Shown: positions 36,885-44,495 of the stretch, piece by piece
Numbering within the stretch: the stretch's first letter is position 1
How the letters are laid out: every line of letters starts with the position of its first letter
Assembly: GCF_030536915.1 (NCBI RefSeq)
Contig: NZ_JAUNPC010000007.1
Coordinates: 1 to 47,408 of the forward strand
Direction: 5' to 3'
Length of the DNA stretch: 47,408 nucleotides
Source: Paracoccus sp. (in: a-proteobacteria)
Lineage (GTDB): Bacteria > Pseudomonadota > Alphaproteobacteria > Rhodobacterales > Rhodobacteraceae
Notes under the pieces: model-generated
The model's database searches: none
Told to the model about the DNA's origin: nothing
The model's input: only the letters and a program-made list of their open reading frames with translations
Translations under genes and position numbers: made by a program

Positions 36885-37298
36885 TCAGCCGCGGCCCTCT
36901 GCAGGGCGATCGCCGCCTTCGGGCATCTCGGCCAGCAGCCGCACGGTCTCGTCGCGCAGGTCCTGCAGGTCGGTGATCGAGGCCTCGATCTCGGCGCGCT
37001 GGGCTTTCAGCACGTCAAGCTGGCGGGTCGCGAATTCCACCCAGACCTCATATTGCGCGCGCGTCCCCTGCTGCTGGTAGATCAGCAGCCACTGGCGGAT
37101 TTCCTCCAGGCTGAAGCCGAAGCGGCGGCCGCGCATGATCAGCTTCATCCGCGCGATCTCGCGCGGGCCATACCAGCGGGCGCGGCCTTCGCGCCGCGGG
37201 CTGAGAAGCTCGATGTATTCGTAATAACGCAGGGTGCGCGGCGTCACGTCAAAACGGGCGCACATGTCCTTGAAATTGATCCAGGTGTTCTCCGGCAT
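36885..37298 (-). CDS. MerR-family transcriptional regulator
   Basis: A 137-residue regulator with the winged-helix MerR domain at the N-terminus (FDVTPRTLRYYEYIELLSPRR, then RWYGPREIARMKLI, about residues 16-56) and a long coiled coil (about 80-125) for dimerisation. No metal-binding cysteine set is present at the C-terminus. MerR regulators of this form commonly control fatty-acid or branched-chain acyl-CoA catabolic genes in proteobacteria, and it precedes the acyl-CoA dehydrogenase gene, so control of this block is likely but inferred. It is divergent from the thioesterase pair. Confidence 0.9.
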   Translation of the reverse strand: MPENTWINFKDMCARFDVTPRTLRYYEYIELLSPRREGRARWYGPREIARMKLIMRGRRFGFSLEEIRQWLLIYQQQGTRAQYEVWVEFATRQLDVLKAQRAEIEASITDLQDLRDETVRLLAEMPEGGDRPAEGRG

Positions 37299-37437
37299 CG
37301 CCTGCGCCCTTGTGAATTGCCGCAACGTAACGCAGCGTTCGGCCGACCTCAACCTCTGCGCGAAGACTGGGGCGCGCTCTTGCGGGGGCGCTGCGGGCAT
37401 TGCACTGATCGGAGGGCGCAAGGCGGCGGAGGACAGG

Positions 37438-37875
37438 ATGGAACTGGTGCCCGGCAAGGGGTTCGAGGACGAGGCGGCGATGGCCCGCGTCTTCATGAAG
37501 GTCATCCCCCATGCCTGTGCGCTGGGGATGGAACTGGTCGATGCAGGTCCCGGCGTGGTCGAGATCGCGATGCCCTGGAACCCCGACTTCGTGGGCGATC
37601 CGCGCACGGGCGTGTTGCACGGGGGGGTGATCTCGGCCCTGATGGACACCTGCTGCGGGGCCGCCGTGCTGACCCATCCCGACCGGCCGAAGACGACGGC
37701 GACCATCGACCTGCGGATCGACTACCTGCGCTCGGCCACCTCGGGGCAGCGGGTGCGGACGCGGGCGGAGTGTTTTCACATGACCCGCTCCGTCGCCTTT
37801 GTCCGCGCCGTGGCCCATGACGAGGGCGAAAGCCCGGTCGCCACCGCCACCGGCACCTTCACCGTGGGGGCGTGA
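37438..37875 (+). CDS. PaaI-family acyl-CoA thioesterase (first of a pair)
   Basis: A hot-dog fold protein of 145 residues. The catalytic region VLHGGVISALMDTCCG (about 59-74), with the HGG motif and an acidic residue on the following helix, and the strand TIDLRIDYLRSA match PaaI/YigI-type thioesterases that hydrolyse acyl- or aryl-CoA. GGAGGACAGG lies immediately before the ATG at 37438. The second, related gene starts one base after its stop. Confidence 0.87.
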   Translation: MELVPGKGFEDEAAMARVFMKVIPHACALGMELVDAGPGVVEIAMPWNPDFVGDPRTGVLHGGVISALMDTCCGAAVLTHPDRPKTTATIDLRIDYLRSATSGQRVRTRAECFHMTRSVAFVRAVAHDEGESPVATATGTFTVGA

Positions 37876-37876
37876 C

Positions 37877-38341
37877 ATGGACCGGATCCTTGCCACCCGC
37901 GAATCGACCGTCGAGCGGATGCTGGCCGAGGTTCCCTATGTCCGCTGGCTAGGGGTCCGCACGGACCCACGGGGGGACGAGCTGACCGCCGTCCTGCCCT
38001 TTTCCGACAGGCTGATCGGCAACCCGGTGCTGCAGGCGCTTCATGGCGGGGTCACGGCCGCATTCCTTGAAACCACGGCGATCCTCGGGCTTGTCTGGGC
38101 CGTTCTGGGCGAGGATGGCCGCGAGCTGCATCCCGGACCGGACGGGTTGCCGCGCCTGCCCAAGACCATCGACTTCACCATCGACTACCTGCGCTCGGCC
38201 GGCGCGCGCGACGCCTATGCCCGCGCCCGCGTGGTCCGGCTGGGCCGCCGCTATGCCAGCGTGCAGGTCGAGGCCTGGCAGGACAGCCCCGAGCGCCCCT
38301 TTGCCCAGGCCAACGGCCATTTCCTGATGGCGCAGGGCTGA
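37877..38341 (+). CDS. PaaI-family acyl-CoA thioesterase (second of a pair)
   Basis: A hot-dog fold protein of 154 residues with the corresponding motifs LQALHGGVTAAFLETTA and TIDFTIDYLRSAGARDAYARA. It shares the IDYLRSA strand with its upstream neighbour but the sequences otherwise differ a good deal, which suggests an old duplication or a heteromeric pair. It starts one base after the previous stop. The MATE gene follows after three bases. Confidence 0.85.
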   Translation: MDRILATRESTVERMLAEVPYVRWLGVRTDPRGDELTAVLPFSDRLIGNPVLQALHGGVTAAFLETTAILGLVWAVLGEDGRELHPGPDGLPRLPKTIDFTIDYLRSAGARDAYARARVVRLGRRYASVQVEAWQDSPERPFAQANGHFLMAQG

Positions 38342-38344
38342 GGA

Positions 38345-39652
38345 TTGCCGCCCGCTGACGCCCTGACCCATCGCCGGGTGCTGGCGATCGCGCTGCCGAT
38401 CGTGCTGGCGAATGCGACGATTCCGATCCTCGGGATGGTGGACACCGGCGTGGTCGGCCAGTTGGGCGAGGCCGCCCCCATCGGCGCGGTGGGGATCGGG
38501 GCGGTGATCCTGACCTCGCTTTACTGGATCTTCGGTTTCCTGCGGATGGGCACCTCGGGGCTGGTGGCGCAGGCGCATGGGGCCGGGGACCGGGCGCAGT
38601 CGGGGGCGCATCTGCTGCGGGCGCTGTGCGTGGGTCTGGGCGCGGGGCTGGCGCTGGTGCTGCTGCAGGGGCCGCTGTTCGGCCTGGCCTTCCGGCTGTC
38701 GCCCGCGTCAGCCGAGGTCGAGGCGCTGGCCCGGCAGTACCTGTCCATCCGCATCTGGGGGGCGCCCGCGACGATCGGGATGTATGCGCTGACCGGCTGG
38801 CTGATCGCGGTCGAGCGGACGCGGGGCATCCTGCTGGTGCAACTGCTGGTGAACGCCGTCAACATCGGGCTGGACCTGTGGTTCGTGCTGGGCCTGCAGA
38901 TGGGCGTGCCGGGCGTGGCTTGGGCCACGCTGGCCGCCGAATGGTCGGGCTTTGCGCTGGCGCTGTGGTTCGCCCGCCATGCGCTGCGGGACGGGCTGCA
39001 GGCGGGCGGACTGTGGGCGAGGGCGCATCTGGCGCGGATGGCGGGCGTCAACGGCGACATCATGATCCGCTCGGTGCTGCTGCAGGCCTCGTTCACGACC
39101 TTCCTGTTCATGGGGGCGGGGCAGGGGGACGTGGCACTGGCCGCTAACCAGGTGCTGATGCAGTTCCTGCAGATCACCGCCTATTCGCTGGACGGACTGG
39201 CCTTCGCCGCCGAAACGCTGGTGGGGCAGGCGGTGGGCGCAAGGCGGGCCGACCGGGTGCGGCGCGCGTCCCGGCTGACCAGCGCATGGGCGGCAGGCGG
39301 GGCGCTGCTGCTGGCGGGGGTTTTCGCGGGGGCGGGCGGGGCGATTATCGACCTGCTGACCACCTCGCCCGAGGTGCGCGAGGTGGCCCGCATCTACCTG
39401 CCATGGCTGGTGCTGGCGCCGCTGGTGGGCGTGGCAAGCTGGATGCTGGACGGCATCTTCATCGGCGCCACCCTGACACGCGAGATGCGCAACGCCATGG
39501 TGCCCTCGGTCGCCGTCTATGTGCTGGCGCTGCTGGTGCTGCCGCCGACCTTCGGCAACCACGGCCTTTGGGCGGCGCTGATGATCCTGAACGCCATGCG
39601 CGGCATCACCATGGCCAGCCGCTATCCCCGCGCCGAGGCCGCCGCGGCATGA
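38345..39652 (+). CDS. MATE-family efflux transporter (DinF/NorM-like)
   Basis: Multidrug and toxin extrusion transporter of 435 residues with about 12 transmembrane segments and the MATE signatures ANATIPILGMVDTGVVGQLG near the N-terminus and YSLDGLAFAAETLVGQAVGA in the second half. It most resembles the DinF subgroup. The start is uncertain: TTG at 38345 has GAGGA immediately upstream, and an internal GTG at codon 12 is an alternative. It forms an operon with the two thioesterases and ends at a bidirectional terminator. Confidence 0.87.
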   Translation: MPPADALTHRRVLAIALPIVLANATIPILGMVDTGVVGQLGEAAPIGAVGIGAVILTSLYWIFGFLRMGTSGLVAQAHGAGDRAQSGAHLLRALCVGLGAGLALVLLQGPLFGLAFRLSPASAEVEALARQYLSIRIWGAPATIGMYALTGWLIAVERTRGILLVQLLVNAVNIGLDLWFVLGLQMGVPGVAWATLAAEWSGFALALWFARHALRDGLQAGGLWARAHLARMAGVNGDIMIRSVLLQASFTTFLFMGAGQGDVALAANQVLMQFLQITAYSLDGLAFAAETLVGQAVGARRADRVRRASRLTSAWAAGGALLLAGVFAGAGGAIIDLLTTSPEVREVARIYLPWLVLAPLVGVASWMLDGIFIGATLTREMRNAMVPSVAVYVLALLVLPPTFGNHGLWAALMILNAMRGITMASRYPRAEAAAA

Positions 39653-39676
39653 AAAAGGCCCCCGAAGGGGCCTTTT
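39653..39676. terminator. Bidirectional terminator between the MATE and zeta-subunit genes
   Basis: Stem AAAAGGCCCC-CGAA-GGGGCCTTTT, perfectly symmetrical, overlapping the end of the MATE stop region and serving the two convergent genes. Confidence 0.9.
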
Positions 39677-39694
39677 CGGGGCAGGGAGGGGCGC

Positions 39695-40009
39695 TCAGGC
39701 CTCGGAGGCGATCTGGCGGCGGGCTTCTTCCCGCAGTTCGGCCATCTTCGCGCGGATGGTGGCCTCGTCCGCGCGGCCGGCCAGATCCTCGCTGAGCTTG
39801 CGGTAAACGTCGTCCTCGCCCGGCTCCTCGAAGTCCGAGGTCACGACGGTCAGCGCATAGGTGCGCGCCTCGTCGCCCGTCTTGCCCAGAAGGCCCGCCG
39901 CCCATTCGCCCAGCAGGCGGTTGCGCCGCGCCTCGGCCTTGAACCGCAGCTCGGCGTCAAGGGCGAACTTGGTCTCGTAGGAACGTTCGCGGTCGTCGAA
40001 AGTGGTCAT
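39695..40009 (-). CDS. F1-ATPase inhibitor zeta subunit (DUF1476)
   Basis: A 104-residue, mostly helical, charged protein starting [20 protein letters not shown] and containing [17 protein letters not shown]. This is the DUF1476 family, whose Paracoccus denitrificans member is the zeta subunit that inhibits ATP hydrolysis by the F1 sector through its N-terminal region. The N-terminal helix and the [10 protein letters not shown] core are intact, so an active inhibitor is expected. It is divergent from purC, and it is some 13 kb away from the F0 operon in the same window. Confidence 0.9.
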   Translation of the reverse strand: MTTFDDRERSYETKFALDAELRFKAEARRNRLLGEWAAGLLGKTGDEARTYALTVVTSDFEEPGEDDVYRKLSEDLAGRADEATIRAKMAELREEARRQIASEA

Positions 40010-40161
40010 TGCGGCCTCCGTCCAAGGGTTGCGTTCGGTATGCCCCCGCTCCCTCGTTGCCGCAACCCTGTTTCCAAGCCCGTCCGTATTGCCCCCGAAG
40101 GCCGATCGGCGTTATGGGTGCGGCGACGAATTCCCCCTTTGCCCAGACGAAAGGCGCGATC

Positions 40162-40920
40162 ATGGCCCCGAGGCGCAAGAAGATCTACGAGGGCAAGGCC
40201 AAGATCCTTTACGAAGGCACCGAGCCGGGCACCCTGATCCAGTATTTCAAGGACGACGCCACCGCCTTCAACGCCCAGAAGAAGGCGGTGATCGAGGGCA
40301 AGGGCGTCCTGAACAACCGCCTGTCCGAATATTTCATGCAGGGCCTGGGCAACATCGGCGTCCCCACCCATTTCATCCGCCGCATCAACATGCGCGAGCA
40401 GCTGATCCGGCAGGTCGAGATCATCCCGCTTGAGGTGATCGTGCGCAACTTCGCCGCCGGTTCCATCGCCAAGCGGCTGGGGATGGAGGAGGGGACCCAG
40501 CTTCCCCGGCCCATCGTCGAATACAGCTACAAGAACGACGAACTCGGCGATCCGATGGTGTCCGAGGAATACATCATCGCCTTCGGCTGGGCCACGCAGC
40601 AGGACATGGACGACATCGTCAGCCTCGCGCTGCGGGTCAACGACTTCCTGTCGGGCGTCTTCTACGGCGTCGGCATCAAGCTGGTCGACTTCAAGATCGA
40701 GATCGGCCGCATCTGGGACGGCGATTTCATGCGGCTGGTGGTGGCCGACGAGATCAGCCCCGACAGCTGCCGGTTGTGGGACGTGAAGACCGGCCAGAAG
40801 CTGGACAAGGACGTGTTCCGCCGCGACCTGGGCAACCTGACCGACGCCTATACCGAGGTCGCCCGCCGCCTGGGCGTCATGCCCGCCGCCGTCCCGGTCA
40901 AGCCGACGCTCATCAACTGA
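40162..40920 (+). CDS. purC: Phosphoribosylaminoimidazole-succinocarboxamide synthase
   Basis: SAICAR synthetase of purine biosynthesis, 252 residues. It begins [16 protein letters not shown] and has the signatures [18 protein letters not shown] (substrate and ATP region) and [10 protein letters not shown]. The C-terminus closes with RRLGVMPA. The ATG at 40162 is preceded by GAAAGG; the longer frame starts inside the divergent promoter region. It lies 14 bases before purS. Confidence 0.96.
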   Translation: MAPRRKKIYEGKAKILYEGTEPGTLIQYFKDDATAFNAQKKAVIEGKGVLNNRLSEYFMQGLGNIGVPTHFIRRINMREQLIRQVEIIPLEVIVRNFAAGSIAKRLGMEEGTQLPRPIVEYSYKNDELGDPMVSEEYIIAFGWATQQDMDDIVSLALRVNDFLSGVFYGVGIKLVDFKIEIGRIWDGDFMRLVVADEISPDSCRLWDVKTGQKLDKDVFRRDLGNLTDAYTEVARRLGVMPAAVPVKPTLIN

Positions 40921-40934
40921 AAGGACCGCCGCGC

Positions 40935-41174
40935 ATGAAAGCCCGAGTCACGATCATGCTGAAGAACGGCGTCCTCGATCCGCAGGGCGAGGCGATCCGC
41001 CACGCGCTGGGCACGCTGGGCTTTTCCGGGGTGAACGGCGTCCGGCAGGGCAAGGTGATCGAGCTTGACCTTGAGGCCACCGACCGCGCCGCTGCCGAGG
41101 CCGAGGTGGGACAGATGTGTGAAAAGCTGCTGGCCAACACCGTGATCGAAAGCTGGCGGGTCGAGATCCTGTGA
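40935..41174 (+). CDS. purS: Phosphoribosylformylglycinamidine synthase subunit PurS
   Basis: Small dimeric subunit of the PurLQS complex. The 79-residue length is usual, with the start KARVTIMLKNGVLDPQGEAI, the middle GVNGVRQGKVIELDL and the end ESWRVEIL. AAGGACC is upstream of the ATG. In many relatives purQ follows purS, but here the next gene is a truncated methyltransferase whose GTG overlaps the purS stop. Confidence 0.95.
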   Translation: MKARVTIMLKNGVLDPQGEAIRHALGTLGFSGVNGVRQGKVIELDLEATDRAAAEAEVGQMCEKLLANTVIESWRVEIL

Positions 41175-41506
41175 CCGGCGGCGCGCCCGACCGCCGCGCC
41201 AGCCACTTCCAGACCGGGGCGGGCGATTACGCCGGTGCCCGCCCGACCTATCCCCCCGAACTCGCCGCCGCGCTGGCCGCGCTTTGCCCCGGACGCGGGC
41301 TGGCGGTGGATGTGGGCTGCGGCTCGGGCCAGTTGACCCCGTCGCCGGCGGATCACTTCGACGCCGTGGCCGGGGTCGATGTCAGCCCAGCGCAACTGGT
41401 CCAGGCGCCCGCGCATCCGCGCATCGACTGGCGCGAGGGCAGGGCGCAGGCGCTGCCCGTCGCCATCCGTTTCCCCCTGACGGTGATCGCTGGCCGGATC
41501 GCATGA
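41171..41506 (+). pseudogene. Truncated class I SAM-methyltransferase
   Basis: A 111-residue frame that begins like a complete methyltransferase of about 250 residues (SHFQTGAGDYAGARPTYP, then the SAM motif AVDVGCGSGQLTPSPADHF and VAGVDVSPAQL). It keeps homology only to about residue 97 (EGRAQALPVA), after which an unrelated tail of about 14 residues leads to a stop. The C-terminal catalytic and substrate part is missing. The stop overlaps the LysR start by ATGA. The homology break near 41462 looks like a deletion or insertion endpoint. A functional short protein cannot be excluded, but it lacks most of the fold. Confidence 0.7.
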
Positions 41507-42372
41507 TCGACCGGCTGCACGCCTTCATGGTCCTTGCGCGCGAGCGGCATTTCGGCCGCGCCGCCGAGGCGCTGGGGATCACGCAGCCCTCGCTGTCCTC
41601 GGCGCTGAAGTCGCTGGAGGATCAGCTTGGCGTGCAGCTTGTCCGGCGCGGATCGCGGTTCCACGGGCTGACGCCGGAAGGCGAGCGGGTGCTGGACTGG
41701 GCGCGGCGCATCGTCGGCGACGTGCGGACCATGCAGGCGGAACTGCGGGCGACCCGCAGCGGCGTCTCGGGCCGGCTGCGGCTTGGGGTGATCCCCACGG
41801 CCATGCCGCGCATCGCGGAACTGACCGCGCCCTTCCTGTCGCGCCATCCCTTGGCCGAGGTCACGATCCTGTCGCGGTCCTCGGACGAGATCCGCGACCA
41901 GATCGCCGCGCTGGAACTGGACGCGGGCGTGACCTACCTCGACGGTGAGCATCTGGGGCGGCTGCGGACGGTGCCGCTGTTTCTGGAAACCCTGTGCCTT
42001 GTGGACAGGACCGACGACACGGGGCCTGTGTCCTGGGCCGAGGCGGCGACCCGCCCCTTGTGCCTCCTGACCCCCGATATGCAGAACCGCCGCATCGTGG
42101 CTGCGCGGCTGGCCGAGGCGGATGCGCCGGCGGTGCCGCGGGTCGAATCGAACTCGATGCTGGCGATCCTGTCCCATGTGACGACCGGCGACTGGGCGGC
42201 GATCCTGCCGCAGGCGCTGGCGGACGGGCTGCCCTTGCCGGCGGGGGTGCGGGCGCGCCCGTTGTCGGGCGGGCCGGGCAACCGGGTCGGGCTGGTGCTG
42301 GCGGACCGCGAGCCGCTGCCGCCGCTGGTCGAGGCGCTGCTGCAGGTGGCGCGGCAGAGTTTCAATAGATAA
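41503..42372 (+). CDS. LysR-family regulator upstream of formate dehydrogenase genes
   Basis: LysR-type regulator of 289 residues. The N-terminal helix-turn-helix is RHFGRAAEALGITQPSLSSALKSLEDQLGVQLV (described in parts at about 19-51), and the effector-binding domain covers about 92-289. Position and direction, immediately before fdsG, suggest a formate-responsive regulator of fds (FdsR role), which is inference. A symmetrical T-N11-A site overlaps its own stop codon and is placed correctly for activating fdsG. Confidence 0.88.
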   Translation: MIDRLHAFMVLARERHFGRAAEALGITQPSLSSALKSLEDQLGVQLVRRGSRFHGLTPEGERVLDWARRIVGDVRTMQAELRATRSGVSGRLRLGVIPTAMPRIAELTAPFLSRHPLAEVTILSRSSDEIRDQIAALELDAGVTYLDGEHLGRLRTVPLFLETLCLVDRTDDTGPVSWAEAATRPLCLLTPDMQNRRIVAARLAEADAPAVPRVESNSMLAILSHVTTGDWAAILPQALADGLPLPAGVRARPLSGGPGNRVGLVLADREPLPPLVEALLQVARQSFNR

Positions 42373-42379
42373 GATCTAT
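42365..42379 (+). promoter_or_regulatory. Candidate LysR-type binding site
   Basis: ATAGAT-AAG-ATCTAT, a perfect 6-bp inverted repeat that contains the T-N11-A pattern of LysR sites. Its centre is about 63 bases before the inferred fdsG transcription start, the standard recognition position of LysR activators. It overlaps the stop of the LysR gene. Confidence 0.6.
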
Positions 42380-42399
42380 CAGAAGACGATACTTCAGGA

Positions 42400-42428
42400 T
42401 TGATGCGCCTATCGCGGCGACCTATGCC
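42400..42428 (+). promoter_or_regulatory. Candidate fdsG promoter
   Basis: TTGATG (42400-42405) and TATGCC (42423-42428) are separated by 17 bases. Transcription would start near 42435, leaving a leader of about 28 bases with CGGAG before the ATG at 42463. Confidence 0.5.
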
Positions 42429-42462
42429 TAGGGCGCCAGCGGATTTCCCTCGGAGCCAGCTC

Positions 42463-42978
42463 ATGACAACAAGCGCCAACTCGCCCCATCTCCCGAACAA
42501 GCCCAAGGCTGCGGCAATGGACGGGGAAAGCCTGGAAAGGCTGCAGGCGATCATTGCGCGCCATGCGGGGTCCGAAGGGCCGTTGCTGCCGATCCTGCAT
42601 GACGTGCAGGCCGAATGGGGCATGATCCCCGAGGCCGCCCAGCCGATCATCGGCAACGCCTTGGGGATGAGCCGGGCCGAGGTTTACGGCGTCGTCAGCT
42701 TCTACCACGATTTTCGCGAGGCGCCCGCGGGCCGCCATGTCCTGCGCCTCTGCCGGGCCGAGGCCTGCCAGTCCATGGGCGCGGATGCGCTGGCCGATCA
42801 GGTGCGCGGGGCGCTGGGGCTCGACTGGCACGAGACGACCGGGGACGGGCGGCTGACGCTGGAGCCGGTGTTCTGCCTCGGCCTCTGCGCCTGCGCGCCC
42901 TCGGCGCAACTGGACGGCCGGCTGGTCGGGCGGGCGACGGCTGAACGGATCGTGGCGATGGCAGAGGGGGCGCGCTGA
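42463..42978 (+). CDS. fdsG: NAD-dependent formate dehydrogenase gamma subunit (NuoE-like)
   Basis: Small [2Fe-2S] subunit of the soluble molybdenum formate dehydrogenase. In the 171-residue form, the thioredoxin-like NuoE domain follows an N-terminal stretch of about 25 residues. The four cluster ligands are seen in LCRAEACQSMG (C-x4-C) and FCLGLCAC (C-x3-C). QAEWGMIPEAA and YGVVSFYHDFR are family motifs. Start ATG at 42463 has CGGAG upstream; Met at 42517 would give a shorter protein of 153 residues and is possible. Its stop overlaps fdsB (TGATG). Confidence 0.93.
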   Translation: MTTSANSPHLPNKPKAAAMDGESLERLQAIIARHAGSEGPLLPILHDVQAEWGMIPEAAQPIIGNALGMSRAEVYGVVSFYHDFREAPAGRHVLRLCRAEACQSMGADALADQVRGALGLDWHETTGDGRLTLEPVFCLGLCACAPSAQLDGRLVGRATAERIVAMAEGAR

Positions 42979-44495
42979 TGCGGGTCTGGGTTCCGATTGA
43001 CGCCGCCTCCCGAGCGCTGGGCGCGGACGAGGTGGCCGAGGCCGTTCAGCGCGAGATGGGGGTGGCGCCGACGCGCAACGGCTCTCGCGGGATGATCTGG
43101 CTCGAGCCTTTGATGGAGTTGGAGATCGACGGTGTGCGGCATGGCTTCGGGCCGGTCGCGCCCGAGGATGTGCCCGCGATCCTTGCCGACCCGAAGGGGC
43201 ATCCGCTGGCCCTGGGGCCGGTCGACGACCTGCCTTGGATGAAGCGGCAGACCCGGCTGACCTTTGCCCGTGTGGGCGTGATCGACCCGCTGTCGCTGGA
43301 GGAATACAAGGCCCACGGCGGTCTTGAGGGGCTGAAGGCCGCGCTGGCCGCGCCCGAGAGGATCGTCCCCGAAGTCACGGAATCCGGCCTGCGCGGACGG
43401 GGCGGGGCGGGCTTTCCCACGGGCATCAAGTGGGCGACCGTCGCCAAGGCTGCCGCCGACCGCAAGTATATCGTCTGCAACGCCGACGAGGGCGACAGCG
43501 GCACATTCGCCGACCGCATGGTGATGGAGGGCGACCCCTTCACCCTGATCGAGGGCATGGCCATCGCGGGCATCGCCGTCGGTGCCGTGCAGGGCTATGT
43601 CTATATCCGCAGCGAATACCCCGACGCGATCCGCGCGATGCGTACGGCCATCGACATCGCCCGGGCGGCCGGTGTGCTGGGGCCGTCGGTCCTGGGTTCC
43701 GCCTATGGCTACGACATGGAGGTGCGGGTCGGCGCGGGCGCCTATGTCTGCGGCGAGGAAACCAGCCTGCTGAACAGCCTGGAAGGCAAGCGTGGCGTGG
43801 TGCGGGCCAAGCCCCCGATTCCGGCGCTGGAAGGGTTCCTGGGCAAGCCCACGGTCGTCAACAACGTGCTGTCGCTGGCGACCGTGCCGTGGATCATGGC
43901 GAATGGCGCGGCGGCTTACGCGGCGCATGGCATCGGCCGGTCGCGCGGGACCATGCCGCTGCAGATCGCGGGCAACGTCAAGCATGGCGGGTTGTTCGAG
44001 GTCGCCTTTGGCTTGTCGCTGGGCGAGATCGTGGATGAGATCGGCGGCGGCACCGCCTCGGGGCGGCCCGTTAAGGCGGTGCAGGTCGGCGGCCCCCTGG
44101 GAGCCTATTTCCCGCGCGCGCTGTTCGACACGCCCTTCGGATACGAGGAGTTCGCCGGGAAAGAGGGCCTCGTCGGCCACGCCGGCATCGTCATCTTCGA
44201 CGAGACCGCCGACATGCTGCCGCTTGCCCGCTTCGCGATGGAGTTCTGCGCCATCGAGTCCTGCGGGAAATGCACCCCCTGCCGCATCGGCTCGACCCGC
44301 GGGGTGGAAACAATCGACCGGATCGCGGGCGGCGATCTTGAAGCGATCCCGGTCCTCACCGATCTTTGCAACACGATGAAATGGGGAAGCCTCTGCGCCC
44401 TTGGTGGCTTTGCGCCCTATCCGGTCATGTCCGCGCTGACGCATTTCCCCGATGATTTCACCGGACGCGGCGTCCGGGTGGAGGCTGCCGAATGA
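42978..44495 (+). CDS. fdsB: NAD-dependent formate dehydrogenase beta subunit (NuoF-like)
   Basis: Diaphorase subunit that passes electrons via FMN to NAD+. The 505-residue protein has an N-terminal thioredoxin-like region (about 1-95) without the cluster cysteines, the FMN/NAD domain with RGRGGAGFPTGIKW and CNADEGDSGTFADR, and the [4Fe-4S] ligands in ESCGKCTPCRIGSTRG followed by LCNTMKWGSLCALGG. The domain order matches FdsB rather than NuoF. The start overlaps the fdsG stop (TGATG), and the stop overlaps fdsA (ATGA). Confidence 0.95.
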   Translation: MRVWVPIDAASRALGADEVAEAVQREMGVAPTRNGSRGMIWLEPLMELEIDGVRHGFGPVAPEDVPAILADPKGHPLALGPVDDLPWMKRQTRLTFARVGVIDPLSLEEYKAHGGLEGLKAALAAPERIVPEVTESGLRGRGGAGFPTGIKWATVAKAAADRKYIVCNADEGDSGTFADRMVMEGDPFTLIEGMAIAGIAVGAVQGYVYIRSEYPDAIRAMRTAIDIARAAGVLGPSVLGSAYGYDMEVRVGAGAYVCGEETSLLNSLEGKRGVVRAKPPIPALEGFLGKPTVVNNVLSLATVPWIMANGAAAYAAHGIGRSRGTMPLQIAGNVKHGGLFEVAFGLSLGEIVDEIGGGTASGRPVKAVQVGGPLGAYFPRALFDTPFGYEEFAGKEGLVGHAGIVIFDETADMLPLARFAMEFCAIESCGKCTPCRIGSTRGVETIDRIAGGDLEAIPVLTDLCNTMKWGSLCALGGFAPYPVMSALTHFPDDFTGRGVRVEAAE

